A stretch of DNA of 64,000 nt, taken from contig NC_064039.1 in the NCBI RefSeq assembly GCF_932526225.1, positions 7,081,001-7,145,000 of the forward strand, read 5' to 3'. The notes beneath the pieces were generated by a model, which was given only the letters and a program-made list of their open reading frames with translations, had not been told where the DNA came from and made no database searches. This DNA comes from Nematostella vectensis. Taxonomy: Eukaryota; Cnidaria; Anthozoa; Actiniaria; Edwardsiidae. Below, in pieces: positions 1-11,046 of this stretch; positions within the stretch are counted from its first letter, which is position 1, and each line of letters opens with the position of its first letter. The translations under genes and the position numbers were made by a program.

Positions 1-937
1 TTTCACACAAATCTTTTGTTAACTATGGTTAGCACACATTACCTTGTGCCAACAGGTAATTCACAGTTTTTTTTTTTTTTTTTTTTTTTACAATTATGCT
101 AATTTTCTAACAGCAAAACAATGGGTTCCGCGTATAATCCGCACCCAGATTTTGAAGGTCTTTTTTCGAGTAAAAAAGTGTGCATTATATGCCGCCGGTA
201 AATATGGTACACTCAACACCATGTGGGGGAACGAATGGCATGCAGATAACAAAACACAGACAAAAAACACAGCATTTGTTGCAGTTCTTTCAGACATAGT
301 AATACATAATTTAAATGAAAAAATAAAATAAAAACTCTGTTAACCTCCTCTCTCAAATAAGCCTGTCCCTTTAAAGCCAAAATTTAAAATTTAGTTCCTT
401 CCCTCTATTTAGACCCCCTGCCCATAAGAAGAAAAAAAAACAATGGTTAATCTTTCCAAAATAAATAGTGATTCCTGCTTGATTGAAATAGTTGGCTCGA
501 TGCTATGTCATTTGGTGTTTTTTATGGGTAAACCTATATTTCTCTAATTATAATCATTCTAAACAAAGCCTCCTCTCCCTAGTGAGACCCTTGTATCCCC
601 GCTGATAAAATCGCACATTACGTTACGTCACATGGCCTCTTTGTTGCTCCCCTTGACCCTAAGACAACTTACCGGCAGTTTGGTTCAATTAAATTTTTTT
701 TAATCTTTACCTTTCTTTAATACCCTCCTTTTTTTCTTTGAAAAAAAAAAAGGAAAAAGCCCCTGGCTTATTGCAGCCTTTTTATTATCTAAATGATAAT
801 AGGAGATAAGAAAGATCAAAATATTCCCCAGTAAAGCAAGACCTTTCTATCCTTTTTTTCCTACCTCTGCTGATTCTCACTGAAGCAAGTGAATGAGCTT
901 TTTACCCATTTTTTTCCTAGTAATTGTCACAAGCTGG

Positions 938-985
938 CCAACCAACCAGCCAACCAACCAATCAACCAACCGACCAATCATTAGT
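938..985. repeat. (CCAA)n-type microsatellite
   Basis: This is an imperfect tetranucleotide run (CCAACCAACCAGCCAACC and similar) just beyond the last visible exon of the minus-strand gene, so it probably lies in an intron of that gene. Confidence 0.8.
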
Positions 986-1073
986 TTATTACTGTCTCTG
1001 TCAGCAACATATTACAAAATGGGTGTACAATTACGTCATATGAGAAGCATTTTGACTAAAGAGTTGTACTTAC

Positions 1074-4000
1074 CAATGCCAATCCTGTTGTACTCAGGGT
1101 CAACCTCAACATCTCCCACACGGAACATGCCCTTACTGGTGAACACCACCTTCTCATCCGGGGCCTCTGGGTGTGCTTCCTCATGTGAAGGGCTTTCCCT
1201 AACACCCCCATCACTACCCTCATGGGCGCCAATACTCAGAAGTGCAGTAGCGGCCTGCTCAATGTTGAATTCACTACTCCGTGACCTAGGTACCTCTTCA
1301 GAAGGTCTAGCACCAGGTTTTGTGGGTGTTATTTTTGGCTTAGGGGAGGGAAAATTAGATGGTATCTTCTCAAGAGTTTTTGCATTTTCCATTGTCTTTT
1401 GTTTCCGTTCAGGTGCTTCCCGTTTTAACTCTGCTGACTTGGTTCTCTCGTGAACAAGCTTTTTCACAGCTTGCTTTGCACTTACCCCTGGGGCTCTTGA
1501 ATTTCTGTCAGTGTTTCCGGACTCTGACTCAGCTTGTGGTCTTGCATGGGCTTTACTTGCCACTGGGCTAACCACCATAATGCTATGCCCCTGTGGAGTT
1601 GCTGCCCCTTGTGGAATGGAAGAATACACTGCAGTATTTGTTGAATGAAAGACATTACTTGGCATAGAGACAGTGGAAGTAAGAACAACGCCTGAAGCCC
1701 CTGCCGACATGTCTGTTACTAATGTTCTTGATTGAGTACGAGGAAGGATGGGTCTACCTCCTAGAGACTTCATTAGAGGTACCCCTCCCTGACCACCTCT
1801 ACTCCCAGTAGCCACCCCCTCAGCCTTAGGCTTTAAGGCAACATGGTGTTGGTACCCAGGATCGTGAGGGTTTGACTGAGCAGCTATGATGTTCCTAGGA
1901 ACACCTCCAAGATTCTGAGGACTGCCGAGGAACACTACGGGTGTGGTGCCCCACATGAGTGAGGGAACATTTGACCCCACATTACCAATCACTTCCTCCA
2001 TTCCTTTCAGGGGTTGTTGTGGAGGCTGTAGTTTTGCTTGCAAAGCTGGGGAGTCTGGATTAATGCTGGTTAACACTTGTAGCTGGTTAGGGGGAAGAGT
2101 ATTCACAGCTTGGGAATGAGTCTTTGCCTGTGACTGTGAGGAGAACAGCATCTGAGTAGCCTGGAGAGGAGGTGAGACAACACTCTTATTTAACAATGGC
2201 TTAACACCGCTTGTCACCAAAGGTTGTCTCAGGTGGTTTGCCAGCTGGGTGAAGGTTGGTAGGGTACATTGCACTGTAATTGGTTGGTTTTGATTGATAT
2301 GTGAAGGCACTGAATGTGCAATGCCTGCAAGCGAAGCAACAGGATAGCCACCAGGTGATTGAAAAATTTGCTGTGGCAGTGGCATTGTTTCTGCAGCAGA
2401 GGTCGGGAATGCCTGATGCCCAAGCTGACTGGAGGAATGTATCTGGATAAGTGCTTGAACTGCTTGTGTTGGACTAAAAGAAGTAGATACCACAGAGACA
2501 GGAGCCTGCCCTGCCATCGATGTGATAGGGAACAAGAACTGCTGTTTGTTACTTTCATTGTTATCTATCTTTTTACTATCTTCACGGAGAATCGGAGATT
2601 TTGATCTAAAACTGACCAATGCCTCTGCTGCTTGGGAAATAGTCTCTTCTGAATCAGAGACAATGGTCTTTTTATCTTTTTTGCGATTTACAACGCCTGT
2701 TATTTCTTTCTGATCTGGATCATCGAAATCCTTTTGGCCCAGCTCTTCTTCAGTTTTCCCAAATACTTTTTCATTAACCTCCTTAGGGATAACCTCATTT
2801 AAATCTTGAGCTGATACATTCAACAGAATACTAGCTGCAAGTTTCATGGTTAGTTTCTTGTCATTAATGCACTCTTTAAGATTTGCAAAAAGATGATCAA
2901 ATACCTTTATTTTCATTCTAATATTTGGAGACAATTTAGAAACATTAACAGGCTTAGCAGATTTTTCAAGCTTTTCTTGAATTTCTTCAGCATTCAAAGC
3001 AGTTTCTGTTGGTTTATTTTTTGCCTTTCCCAATTTGGAAATGACTGTCTTCTTCTTCCCTTTGGATTTTTTTGCGAATGGCTTTTCCCCTTCACAGCTA
3101 TCCTCGTTGTCATTTTTCTCTACTGGAGATGTATCTTTATTTCTGTTCAGTTCTGCACTCTCCCTGGAAATTGAAGCTCTTTTGGACCTTCTACTATTGT
3201 CATTTATTATTGTCCCCTTTTTTGATTGCCCCTTTATAGGCTTCACGGCTTTTGTGTTTTTTAATGTTTTGAGAGTCGACAATGCAACCTCATCATCACT
3301 TTCAAATTCTTTATCTCCCCTAACATTTTCAAACTGCTTTCTTGCATTGTCTGGTTTCTTTCTGTAACTTGAGGAACTGACTTTTGGATATTCTTTCTTT
3401 TCTTTGTTATTATGTGATAACTCATCAGTTCTTTTTTCTTGTTGATTATTTACACCCCTCTTTCTTTTTGATCCCCTTCTGGGTGCCTTTTTAGGAGCAG
3501 GAGAAGGGCTTCGACTTTTCAAGTTATCATTTGACTTGTCCTCTTTGTGATCATTGCCATGTCCAGCCTCTTTTACTCCTTTCCTGGAAAAGAAAAGTAT
3601 AGAAAAAATTATCACAACATATAGTGCACTTGCACATTTGTACTTAGAAAATTTTTACAAAAATGAAAGAGTGTAGAGCAAAGCAATGTTAAATCTCTCT
3701 GTTCACATCATCAAAGTGTAATGAATTGAAATGAATGAATCATTCTGGTAAATGTATTTTATAAGGAGGGCCTAGTTGGTTTGCTCCTTTACAATGTTAA
3801 CATAACCTTAGTTTGAGTTAATGTACACCTGACCCAGAACCTAAAAGCACTATTTTCTAATCAATTTAAGATGTTCAAACCTTTCAAACCATTTTACAGT
3901 AAAAGCCTGTATGGTTATTTTGTATGGGGTTGACTGTTGTCTACAGCCAATTAAGATGTATTGAGATGCCCAAATTCCAAGATTTGGTTTTTGTTTGGGC

Positions 4001-6899
4001 AATTCTGTTCCGTCAATCAAAAGTTGCGGGCAGGGCCTATGCAAATTAGCACTCATTCTGCCAGTTTAGCTGCTTGTCTTTTGGAACTTCAGAAAGTTGG
4101 TTCCCAGACCCAAAATATGGGATCCCTGAAAACTTCGAAACCAGCTGTAAGCTTTCTGATGTAACCAGTAAAATAATTATTTGACCATACAAGTGCCCCT
4201 TAAGGTGGGATATGAGAGGTAAGTCTTCTCGGCTAAGTGTGTTAGACTTTTCCCAGTTAAATGCTCTTGAGCAACAACTGAACATTGATTAATTTTAATT
4301 GCTTTTGTTGAACTCTGCAGAAAAGTTTCATTTTTTTATGGTATTATATTCTGAATTTTTTTAGGTTACATTGAAATGCACTAGAGTGAATTAGGTATTT
4401 TTGGCTGGACTGACAGCCTGCAGTAATGACTAGGTCCCTTTGATTCCTTTTTTAATAATGTATCTGCTTGTTGTGTGAGTTTTATTCATTTTCATGTAAG
4501 CAGCCACACATGTAATTTTCTGCATTAAGTCCCATAAACATAACTACATTTTGAATGTGTTTTCACCTTCTGGTAGTATTATGGGAATGAATTTAAGCAT
4601 CATAGTACCCCAAGGCTAACACATGGTTTGGGAAAACCCTGGACGCTAACAGGAAATTTTCTAAAACTTTCACATAACAGAACATACCTTTTTTTCGGTT
4701 TGGAACTATCACCACCTGCTTCATCTAAATGTACCTAGAAAGAAAATTATTGCTATGAGGCACGTGCCAATCCAACATATTTTTAAGGGGTCAAAATCAG
4801 GCATCAGGTGTTTTTTAGGGGGTATCCGGGAAAATAATAGGATTTTCTCTTAGATTTGGTATTCTTTAGGGCTTATGAGGTATTTTTTAGGGTAAAAATG
4901 CTTGGTGTGTATGTATTTTTTAAGGATATTTTTTGAATTTCCTGACGAGCATCCCTATCACTTTTACCCTGAAGAACCCCCCTGAGGGGTGAAAGCCTCC
5001 AAAAAGGCCTAAATAAAAGGAAGCAAGCAAGATAAGCGAGTGATTTTTTTTAAATATGGAGACAAGGGCTTAACATTTCTACCACTGTCATGCTTAGACT
5101 GCCACAAAGTACTACTTTGGTGAGCATGCAAATATGCTACAGGCCTGGTTAAAATAGTTCTGACCAGACAAATTCAGGCAGATTGACAGAGTCCTTTACT
5201 TAACCCTCCCCTTTCCCCCAGCATCAATATTGAACACCTTGAACATCTTAGCCCACATAGTTAGCATTCTGTCACACACAACATTGCTTTGTAGGGAGAT
5301 GAGGGAGTAACGGAAAATGTCAGAATCAAAGCGCATACAACATTTGACATTTAAGCACAAGGGAAGGTAAATGTATCAACAGGTTTTATACAGGGTTGTA
5401 GCAAACAGAGAAAACACCAGTCAACAAGCCCCTGTTTTATCTAGTTTTTTGGGCCCACCTCGATTAGCTCTATGCTATTTTGTGGGTCAGAATCACATTT
5501 GTAAATAAGAAATTGTAAAAAAACAATAAAATGATGATGATGTTTATGAGAAGCATTCATCTGAAACACAAAAATGTTTCAGATGAAAAATCTAACTGCT
5601 ATTAAAGAGCGATATAAAAAAGTATCTCCTATTTGATGACAGTGTGTTGCCATGTGCAAATCTTGAGATCATATGTTAAGTTTGCTTCCGTGTTTAAAAA
5701 AAACCCTGAAACAAAACTGGCAGGATTTTCAAAATTAGGTCAAAAGTTCAAAAACACAATGGAAAAATAAATCACCACAAGTATTATTGTGAGAAACTGA
5801 CTTCGCCCAAGACAAGCTCGATAAATCCTTGCTGAAAAAATAATCTATAATTTTAATAATAATATAGTAATAATTAAAGTAGCCTATGTTTTGGACTTCA
5901 ATAACTACAGAAAGAGTACAAAATTCAATAAAATAAACCAAGCATTTACATGTACGCAGTATTTGACGGTGATGAATTATAATGTTGAGGTTAATATATT
6001 TTGTTTAACGCAATTTTAACTTGATTTTCACTTTTGCACACTTTAATTCAACGAACTGCCTCGATCAAAACCTTCCAAAAAAGCGAACCGGCAAATTGTC
6101 TGGTTGATTGAACAAAATGTAGTCTTGACTCAGGGAAACCACACCACAATCTTGGGGTCACAAACACACAAAGAAACGACATCCTCCCCTGAACGAGAAG
6201 TATCAAAATAAATCGCAGGCTAAGGTCATCCAAAAATGATCATTTTACTTAGGCATCGACATTTGACAAAGTAACTCTGACGCATTTTGGTGCGAATATA
6301 AACAATGTCTAAACAGCCCGACCAAAGCCAACCTCGAGGGAACAACCCAAGCTCCACGGCAACATCTAATTATTCAAAACTGCAGCAAAACTCCTAGTTT
6401 CTACCTAGAAATCGGCAAAAACGGCTCTCATGTGTTTTAATATGTGTTACATAAAAGAGAGAAAGGACTCAAACGACTCAGGATTAGTGAAATAGCTGAG
6501 AGATGCAAAAACAGCAACTTAGTGCAAAGACAACATAATCACATGGCTGCTATCGAACTATCATCATAAGAACTATCATACTTCAAAAATCTGAACCAGT
6601 TTGCAGAGAAAAGCCCGTCTTTCCCGTCCAAAATGCATCAAATTGATGGTCTGTTCAGCTGTCATTTCTACAAATGTGTGAAAAATGCAGATAGTCGATA
6701 GATTACCTCTTTGCAGACGGCAAAACCATTTTCCTGTTGCAGTTCGGAGTCGGAGCGGCAGCAAGGGCACTTCGCTGGATGGGTCCGCTTTCTTCTGTTC
6801 ATTTTAAACGAAATTGTAGGTTAATCACAAAAGCGTAGAGCAAAAAGATCGAGTTTAAGCCACTTACTTTCGTCTTAGTCTACTATAAGGCTCTGCCAT
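1074..6899 (-). CDS. Large disordered nuclear-type protein, 5' part (partial)
   Basis: I do not recognise this protein. Four exons join in phase on the minus strand: 6868-6899 (ATG at 6899), 6707-6794, 4688-4734 and 1074-3583, giving about 892 residues. The last visible exon ends at a good donor (ACTTAC on the plus strand at 1068-1073) in phase 1, so the gene continues beyond the left edge. The N-terminus is MAEPYSRLRRKRKR followed by CPCC and, about 20 residues later, VC, which resembles part of a zinc ribbon. The next few hundred residues are rich in K, R, S, D and E, with several basic clusters resembling nuclear localisation signals. Around genomic 2780-2960 is a compact, helix-prone block (NIRMKIKVFDHLFANLKECI). 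The middle is Q, P and S rich. Two similar short motifs occur, ISQAAEALVSF and IEQAATALLSIG, and a conserved-looking end, GMFRVGDVEVDPEYNRIGIG, follows. A role as a transcription or chromatin cofactor is only an inference from composition. Confidence 0.8.
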
Positions 6900-8526
6900 G
6901 GTCTTTTTGCGGAGAAATCGAGGGGAACAACGGTGATAGTAAAATCGAAAGAAGTTGACCAGACATGTTTGTGTCAGAGTAAACCCTTCGTTGCGTCAGT
7001 GAAATACTTGGAAGTCCCACAAAACCTGTATAGAACAACGCACGCTCATTGGCCAAATATTTTTGACGGCGTTCACAAATGTCCACAGATAACTTACAAC
7101 ATCCCAACAATAACATAAACAGCAATGTGCCAAAGCCATGGAACATATATAAAAACACATGTCGTTTAGCCAGTAAATAGATATTTTTTATTGGACAACC
7201 CAAACATGACATAAACATCTCTTAATGAACTACCTACTACATTGCTTGTTCTTACATTGTTTTACGCAGGATAAGTAATGGGTGGGTGCTACGCATGCGC
7301 ATCTGTCTAATCCATGGGTTTATGGGTATTGGGAGGAATTTTCCCGCGGCTTTTACTCGAGAGAAAACACGTGGGAGGGACGCTAGGAAAGCTTTGTTTT
7401 TTTTTTTTCTCAGAATCACGCCATAACAAAATCATTTTCCGTAAAGGATATCGTATTACAGTGCAGTTTACTTCTCCAAATCAAGGGTTGATTTTCGCGA
7501 TTTGCGGAGACGCAGATATCCTCTTTCCTCCTGACCTCTCCAAGTCCCCTTTTCGGGGTCCATCATCCTCTTTTGATTCGGTTTTGATGTACCGCTCCCG
7601 GAACGAAACATCTGCCCACGGTTGTTTTCGATGACTTCACGTGTAAATGGAGAGATCTCATAGGGGTTTGCGGTTGATCTCGCGACAAATTGGCAATGCA
7701 CTGATGCAGTTGGCGTGGGACAGGCAGGAAAGGAGGTAAATCGAACTTAAATCAAATAATTTAACTAGTACTAAAGTATGAAATTGGGGCGTAAACATCT
7801 AGTGGGGAAATTTTGATAGTTTTAACTAAACATCATAAAAGGACTGTATATACTATATAATACATATAGACATAAAGCTTTTAATATTAGGCATTTAAGC
7901 ACATGACTGATTGTCCGTATAACCGACCGGGGCGATTTTTTTACCAAGTATTCGGTCCAGCGCCCCCAAAAATATCTCCAGCACAACTAGTTTGACCCAC
8001 TAATTTGCCAGCAGAACCATTCTGGACGATTTTTTTTCCCAGCAGCCTAACATCTTCCCAGCAAAAAAAGAGGCTGCGGAACAGATATTTTGTGGAACAG
8101 ATACGTTTTGTGCCCTTGGTTGAACAGTTTAAAACAGTATACACTATTTTTTTTATAGGAACGCCTTTTTTATAAGAACGTCTAGGCTGCGATCTGAGAG
8201 GCTCAGAAAGCAGAAAAAAAAATTACTTTTTAGTTCTGATGCGTTTTAAATGTATGAAGAATCAAATTGTGCTCATAGTAACAACCTAACATTTAAGACT
8301 AACATTTAAGAACATCGTTAAGAACATAATCAGCCGTAAAAAATGTGTCTGCAGGCTTGGGTTTTTCCCTATGTTCACCCGGTGCTTTTTATGTTTTCCC
8401 GGTGTTTTTCGCTTTGTTTACACAGTTTTTTTTCGCTGTTTACCTGGATTTTTTTGGTCTACACGGTGTTTTTACGCTATGTTCATGGTGTTTTACGCTA
8501 TGCGTCTATCCGTTCTTATAAAGACA
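6900..8526. other. Intergenic region, possible bidirectional promoter
   Basis: There is no convincing gene here. The segment around 7300-7740 is relatively GC-rich and lies head to head with the gene starting at 6899. It ends in a plausible splice donor (AGGTAAAT at 7734-7741) preceded by a short open frame beginning MQLAWDRQ. It could be the 5' exon of a plus-strand transcript, but I found no second exon. Confidence 0.3.
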
Positions 8527-8845
8527 CAGGCCAGACCCAGGAATTTTCTTGGGAGGGTGCGAAATCTGAAAAAGTGGACCTGATTTTCCCTGGGGGGAGG
8601 GGGGAGTGATTTCTCTGATAAAAATCCACCACCAAAAATGACCACTCCCAAAAAAACAAATAGGGATTTTTTTTATGTCTTTGCAGTATCTCCACGGGGC
8701 GGTTTTTTTGTCGGATTTGGCTACATACCTGAGTGATCTAGATTATGCTTTATAATTTTGTCTACAAATAGCACGTTTATTATATTGAGAACCGAAAGTG
8801 GACCTTCGGGCACCCCCCCCCCCCCCCCCCCTGGGTACGGGCCTG
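8527..8845. mobile_element. MITE with 5-bp target duplication, copy 1
   Basis: The element starts CAGGCCAGACCCAGG and ends CCTGGGTACGGGCCTG, so its ends are inverted repeats of about 16 bp. It is flanked on both sides by AGACA (8522-8526 and 8846-8850). It is inverted relative to the related element at 45553-45874 and similar along its whole length (shared internal blocks such as the sequence around the 'caccgggcgg' region and 'tagacaaaactataaagcat'). It has no coding capacity. A 5-bp duplication with CA..TG ends would fit a hAT5-like or Transib-like family; the superfamily is inferred. Confidence 0.8.
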
Positions 8846-8937
8846 AGACAAAACAAGGAAGCTATGGGTTACTATGCGCCGAGCCGCCATTTTGTTTTAT
8901 TCTAGCCGGGGAGGAGGAGAAGTTGGCTATTTGCCTC

Positions 8938-9032
8938 GAGACGAGTGGTTGTCGCCAGTGGTGGTCACCTATGGTTTTGTCACGAGTGGTTGTCACGAGT
9001 GGTTGTCACATGTGGTTGTCACCAGTGGTAAA
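8938..9032. repeat. Minisatellite, units of 13-15 bp (GTGGTTGTCAC)
   Basis: There are about six to seven head-to-tail copies of a GAGTGGTTGTCAC-like unit. Three consecutive copies, near 8980-9025, are nearly identical. Confidence 0.75.
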
Positions 9033-9160
9033 AAAACGTTTTGAGTCTAGTAGCGAGACTCCTCAACATTTTGATCACGTTTAAAATGTTTACGGTGTTC
9101 AAGCCGAATCGGATTGGTCAAAGTAGTTCAGCATGGCCCGCTTTCTGCATCCTCACTGTA

Positions 9161-9286
9161 AAACTTGCACGTTTGGTCGAGAATTCATCATGTTTCTTGC
9201 TCTCTGATTGTTTGGTAAATAAAAGAAGAAATACCTTAAGAGTAGCCAATTAGGGAGCGAGAATTCTCGACCAAACGATAAAGTTT
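9161..9286. repeat. Inverted repeat, 26-bp arms
   Basis: Arms 9161-9186 and 9261-9286 share CGTTTGGTCGAGAATTC as inverted copies (3 mismatches in the rest of the arms) around a 74-bp spacer. This could be a small MITE or a hairpin; no target duplication is obvious. Confidence 0.65.
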
Positions 9287-9295
9287 GAAATGTAA

Positions 9296-9510
9296 TGCCT
9301 AGTGCACACTAGTGACATAACGACATAACAAAACAGGCGCGTGCACTCTTTTAAGCCCGACATAACGACATGAACATAATGACATAAAAGAAAAAAACAT
9401 GTTTTTTTTTCTTATGTCGTTATGTTCATGTCGTTATGTTGGGCTTATGTCAAAATGTCGAACCACTCACACTTGAACATATGAACATAAGGGGGCACGC
9501 GCCTATGAGC
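9296..9510. mobile_element. TGCCTAGTGCACACTAG-type MITE, partial copy
   Basis: The left end TGCCTAGTGCACACTAG is preceded by TAA (9293-9295). The interior consists of inverted ACATAACGACAT motifs around an A-run, ACATG and T-run core, which would fold into a long hairpin. The canonical right terminus is missing, so the right boundary is approximate. The same family recurs at 33171-33674 and 37655-37931. Confidence 0.65.
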
Positions 9511-10396
9511 AGCCTGGTGTCTGTTGTGTTGGCGTGACGTGCGTTACATGTTGCAATCTAAAAAAAAACAAAGACAGAGATGGATAATCATTTCTCTCTG
9601 TCAGAAGAGCATGAAGGACTTGACTGACAAGTTTGTTAGCAATGTTTATCTTACTTTACGGGAAAGTGATACCAGCGGCATAAGTGACAGTTCTAAATGA
9701 GATTATAAATGCGAGCTGCCGTTACCAATTAAAATCGATTCAGCATTTTAACCAGTTTATCCCGTGAACAAAAGACGCGTTGTTTTTCGCAGTTTTTCTT
9801 GGCATCAATTGGCGTTTGAATACATTATCGCACTTTCAGTTTGGGCGGCTGAAACTGGCGGTACTCACTAATGAGACATTGTCATTAACGCCGTTGTTTT
9901 GTCATCTCGAAAGAGTAGTCTCTTCCCTCGATTCCCTCTGGGACATACCAATTTTATATTGCATAGAGTCTATTTGTCATTCTTTATTGCAACAGAGCGT
10001 TTTGTGTAGGAACTTTACAAACATATTAGTTGAGCAAACATTTCGATAGTATGAGCGTGGGAATATTTGGTTTTTAAACCAAAAATTTCCCGCGCTCGCT
10101 TGTTGATCCAAGCATCTGGGAGACTAAGTAGATTGATGTTCGAGTATGAGTTCTTCTAAGCCTCCACGGAGACCTCAGAGTTTTCTCGCTGTAAAACCCC
10201 CTGTGTTTGGGAGGATGGATGTATTCTTTCTTTGATATATCAGTCGCTCGGAGATGGTCCGGTACACTTGATATTCACTTTGTCGGTCTTGCTTTGTAAG
10301 CTCGAAGGTTTAAAAAGTGTGTGTGGAGCCCGTTATTGAATTATAAATGCCCACTTCCGGATTAAAAGAAGTTTAGTTTCCTATTAAAATCGTCAA

Positions 10397-10431
10397 GGGT
10401 TACACTTCAATATAATATTGAAGTGTAACCC
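10397..10431. repeat. Perfect 17-bp-arm palindrome
   Basis: GGGTTACACTTCAATAT is followed by a single A and then by its exact reverse complement. A third, slightly diverged copy of the arm (ATTAAAGTGTAACCC) follows directly, up to about 10457. It lies upstream of the boule promoter. It may be the end of a transposon or just a hairpin. Confidence 0.85.
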
Positions 10432-10914
10432 TTCAATATTATATTAAAGTGTAACCCAGGAAGGTTTTAGGAGTATATCAAATATTTGTGTAGAGACCAT
10501 TCTTTGAGGGTCACGTCATTTAGAGTCATCAAGCGCAAAAGAATTCAAACTTCGTTCAAACTCCTGGAAAGTTTCGCAAGCTAGTCTCATTTTAGCCCTG
10601 TGATTTATCTGACATCAAGACTTGTCGGTATTTTCTTCCTGTCAAGAAGAGTAGCTTTTCAGGTGTTAATGGAAACCAGAGTTTAGTTATGCTGTCAACG
10701 AATAATGGCGCTAATCTTGACAATCAAAAAATAACATTAGAGATCACCACCCAACTTGAGAAATAAATTTACCTTTTTTTTACTGTATTTAAACAGAAAC
10801 ATCCTAGGAAAGCCAACTCCTAATAATAATACAAGTAACCTTTAGGGGGGAGTGTTGTAATGAGCAAAAGTGTGTTTGGAAAAGCTTTGTTGTGATCAGG
10901 CAAGCTCTGTTTTT

Positions 10915-10949
10915 GATTGGATGACAATAGAAGTGGGCTGGTATAAATA
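10915..10949 (+). promoter_or_regulatory. boule core promoter: inverted CCAAT box and TATA box
   Basis: GATTGG (an inverted CCAAT box) at 10915-10920 is followed by TATAAATA at 10942-10949. That is about 100 bp upstream of the boule start codon and leaves room for a short 5' UTR starting near 10975. The spacing fits a TATA-driven RNA polymerase II promoter. The assignment is by consensus and position only. Confidence 0.6.
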
Positions 10950-11046
10950 GGCCGCGGCGTGAGAATTCGTTGTCATTCTCACGTGCGACTTCAAGATATC
11001 AATACCTACCTTCGTAGCTCCTTAGAATTTCGTTCTTTTTATCAAA

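Noticed and set aside
893-3367. Plus-strand frames across 893-3367
   Set aside because: They are antisense shadows of the large minus-strand exon 1074-3583.
9780-10049. Plus-strand frame of 89 codons
   Set aside because: No domain, no flanking gene signals and no homology that I can see.
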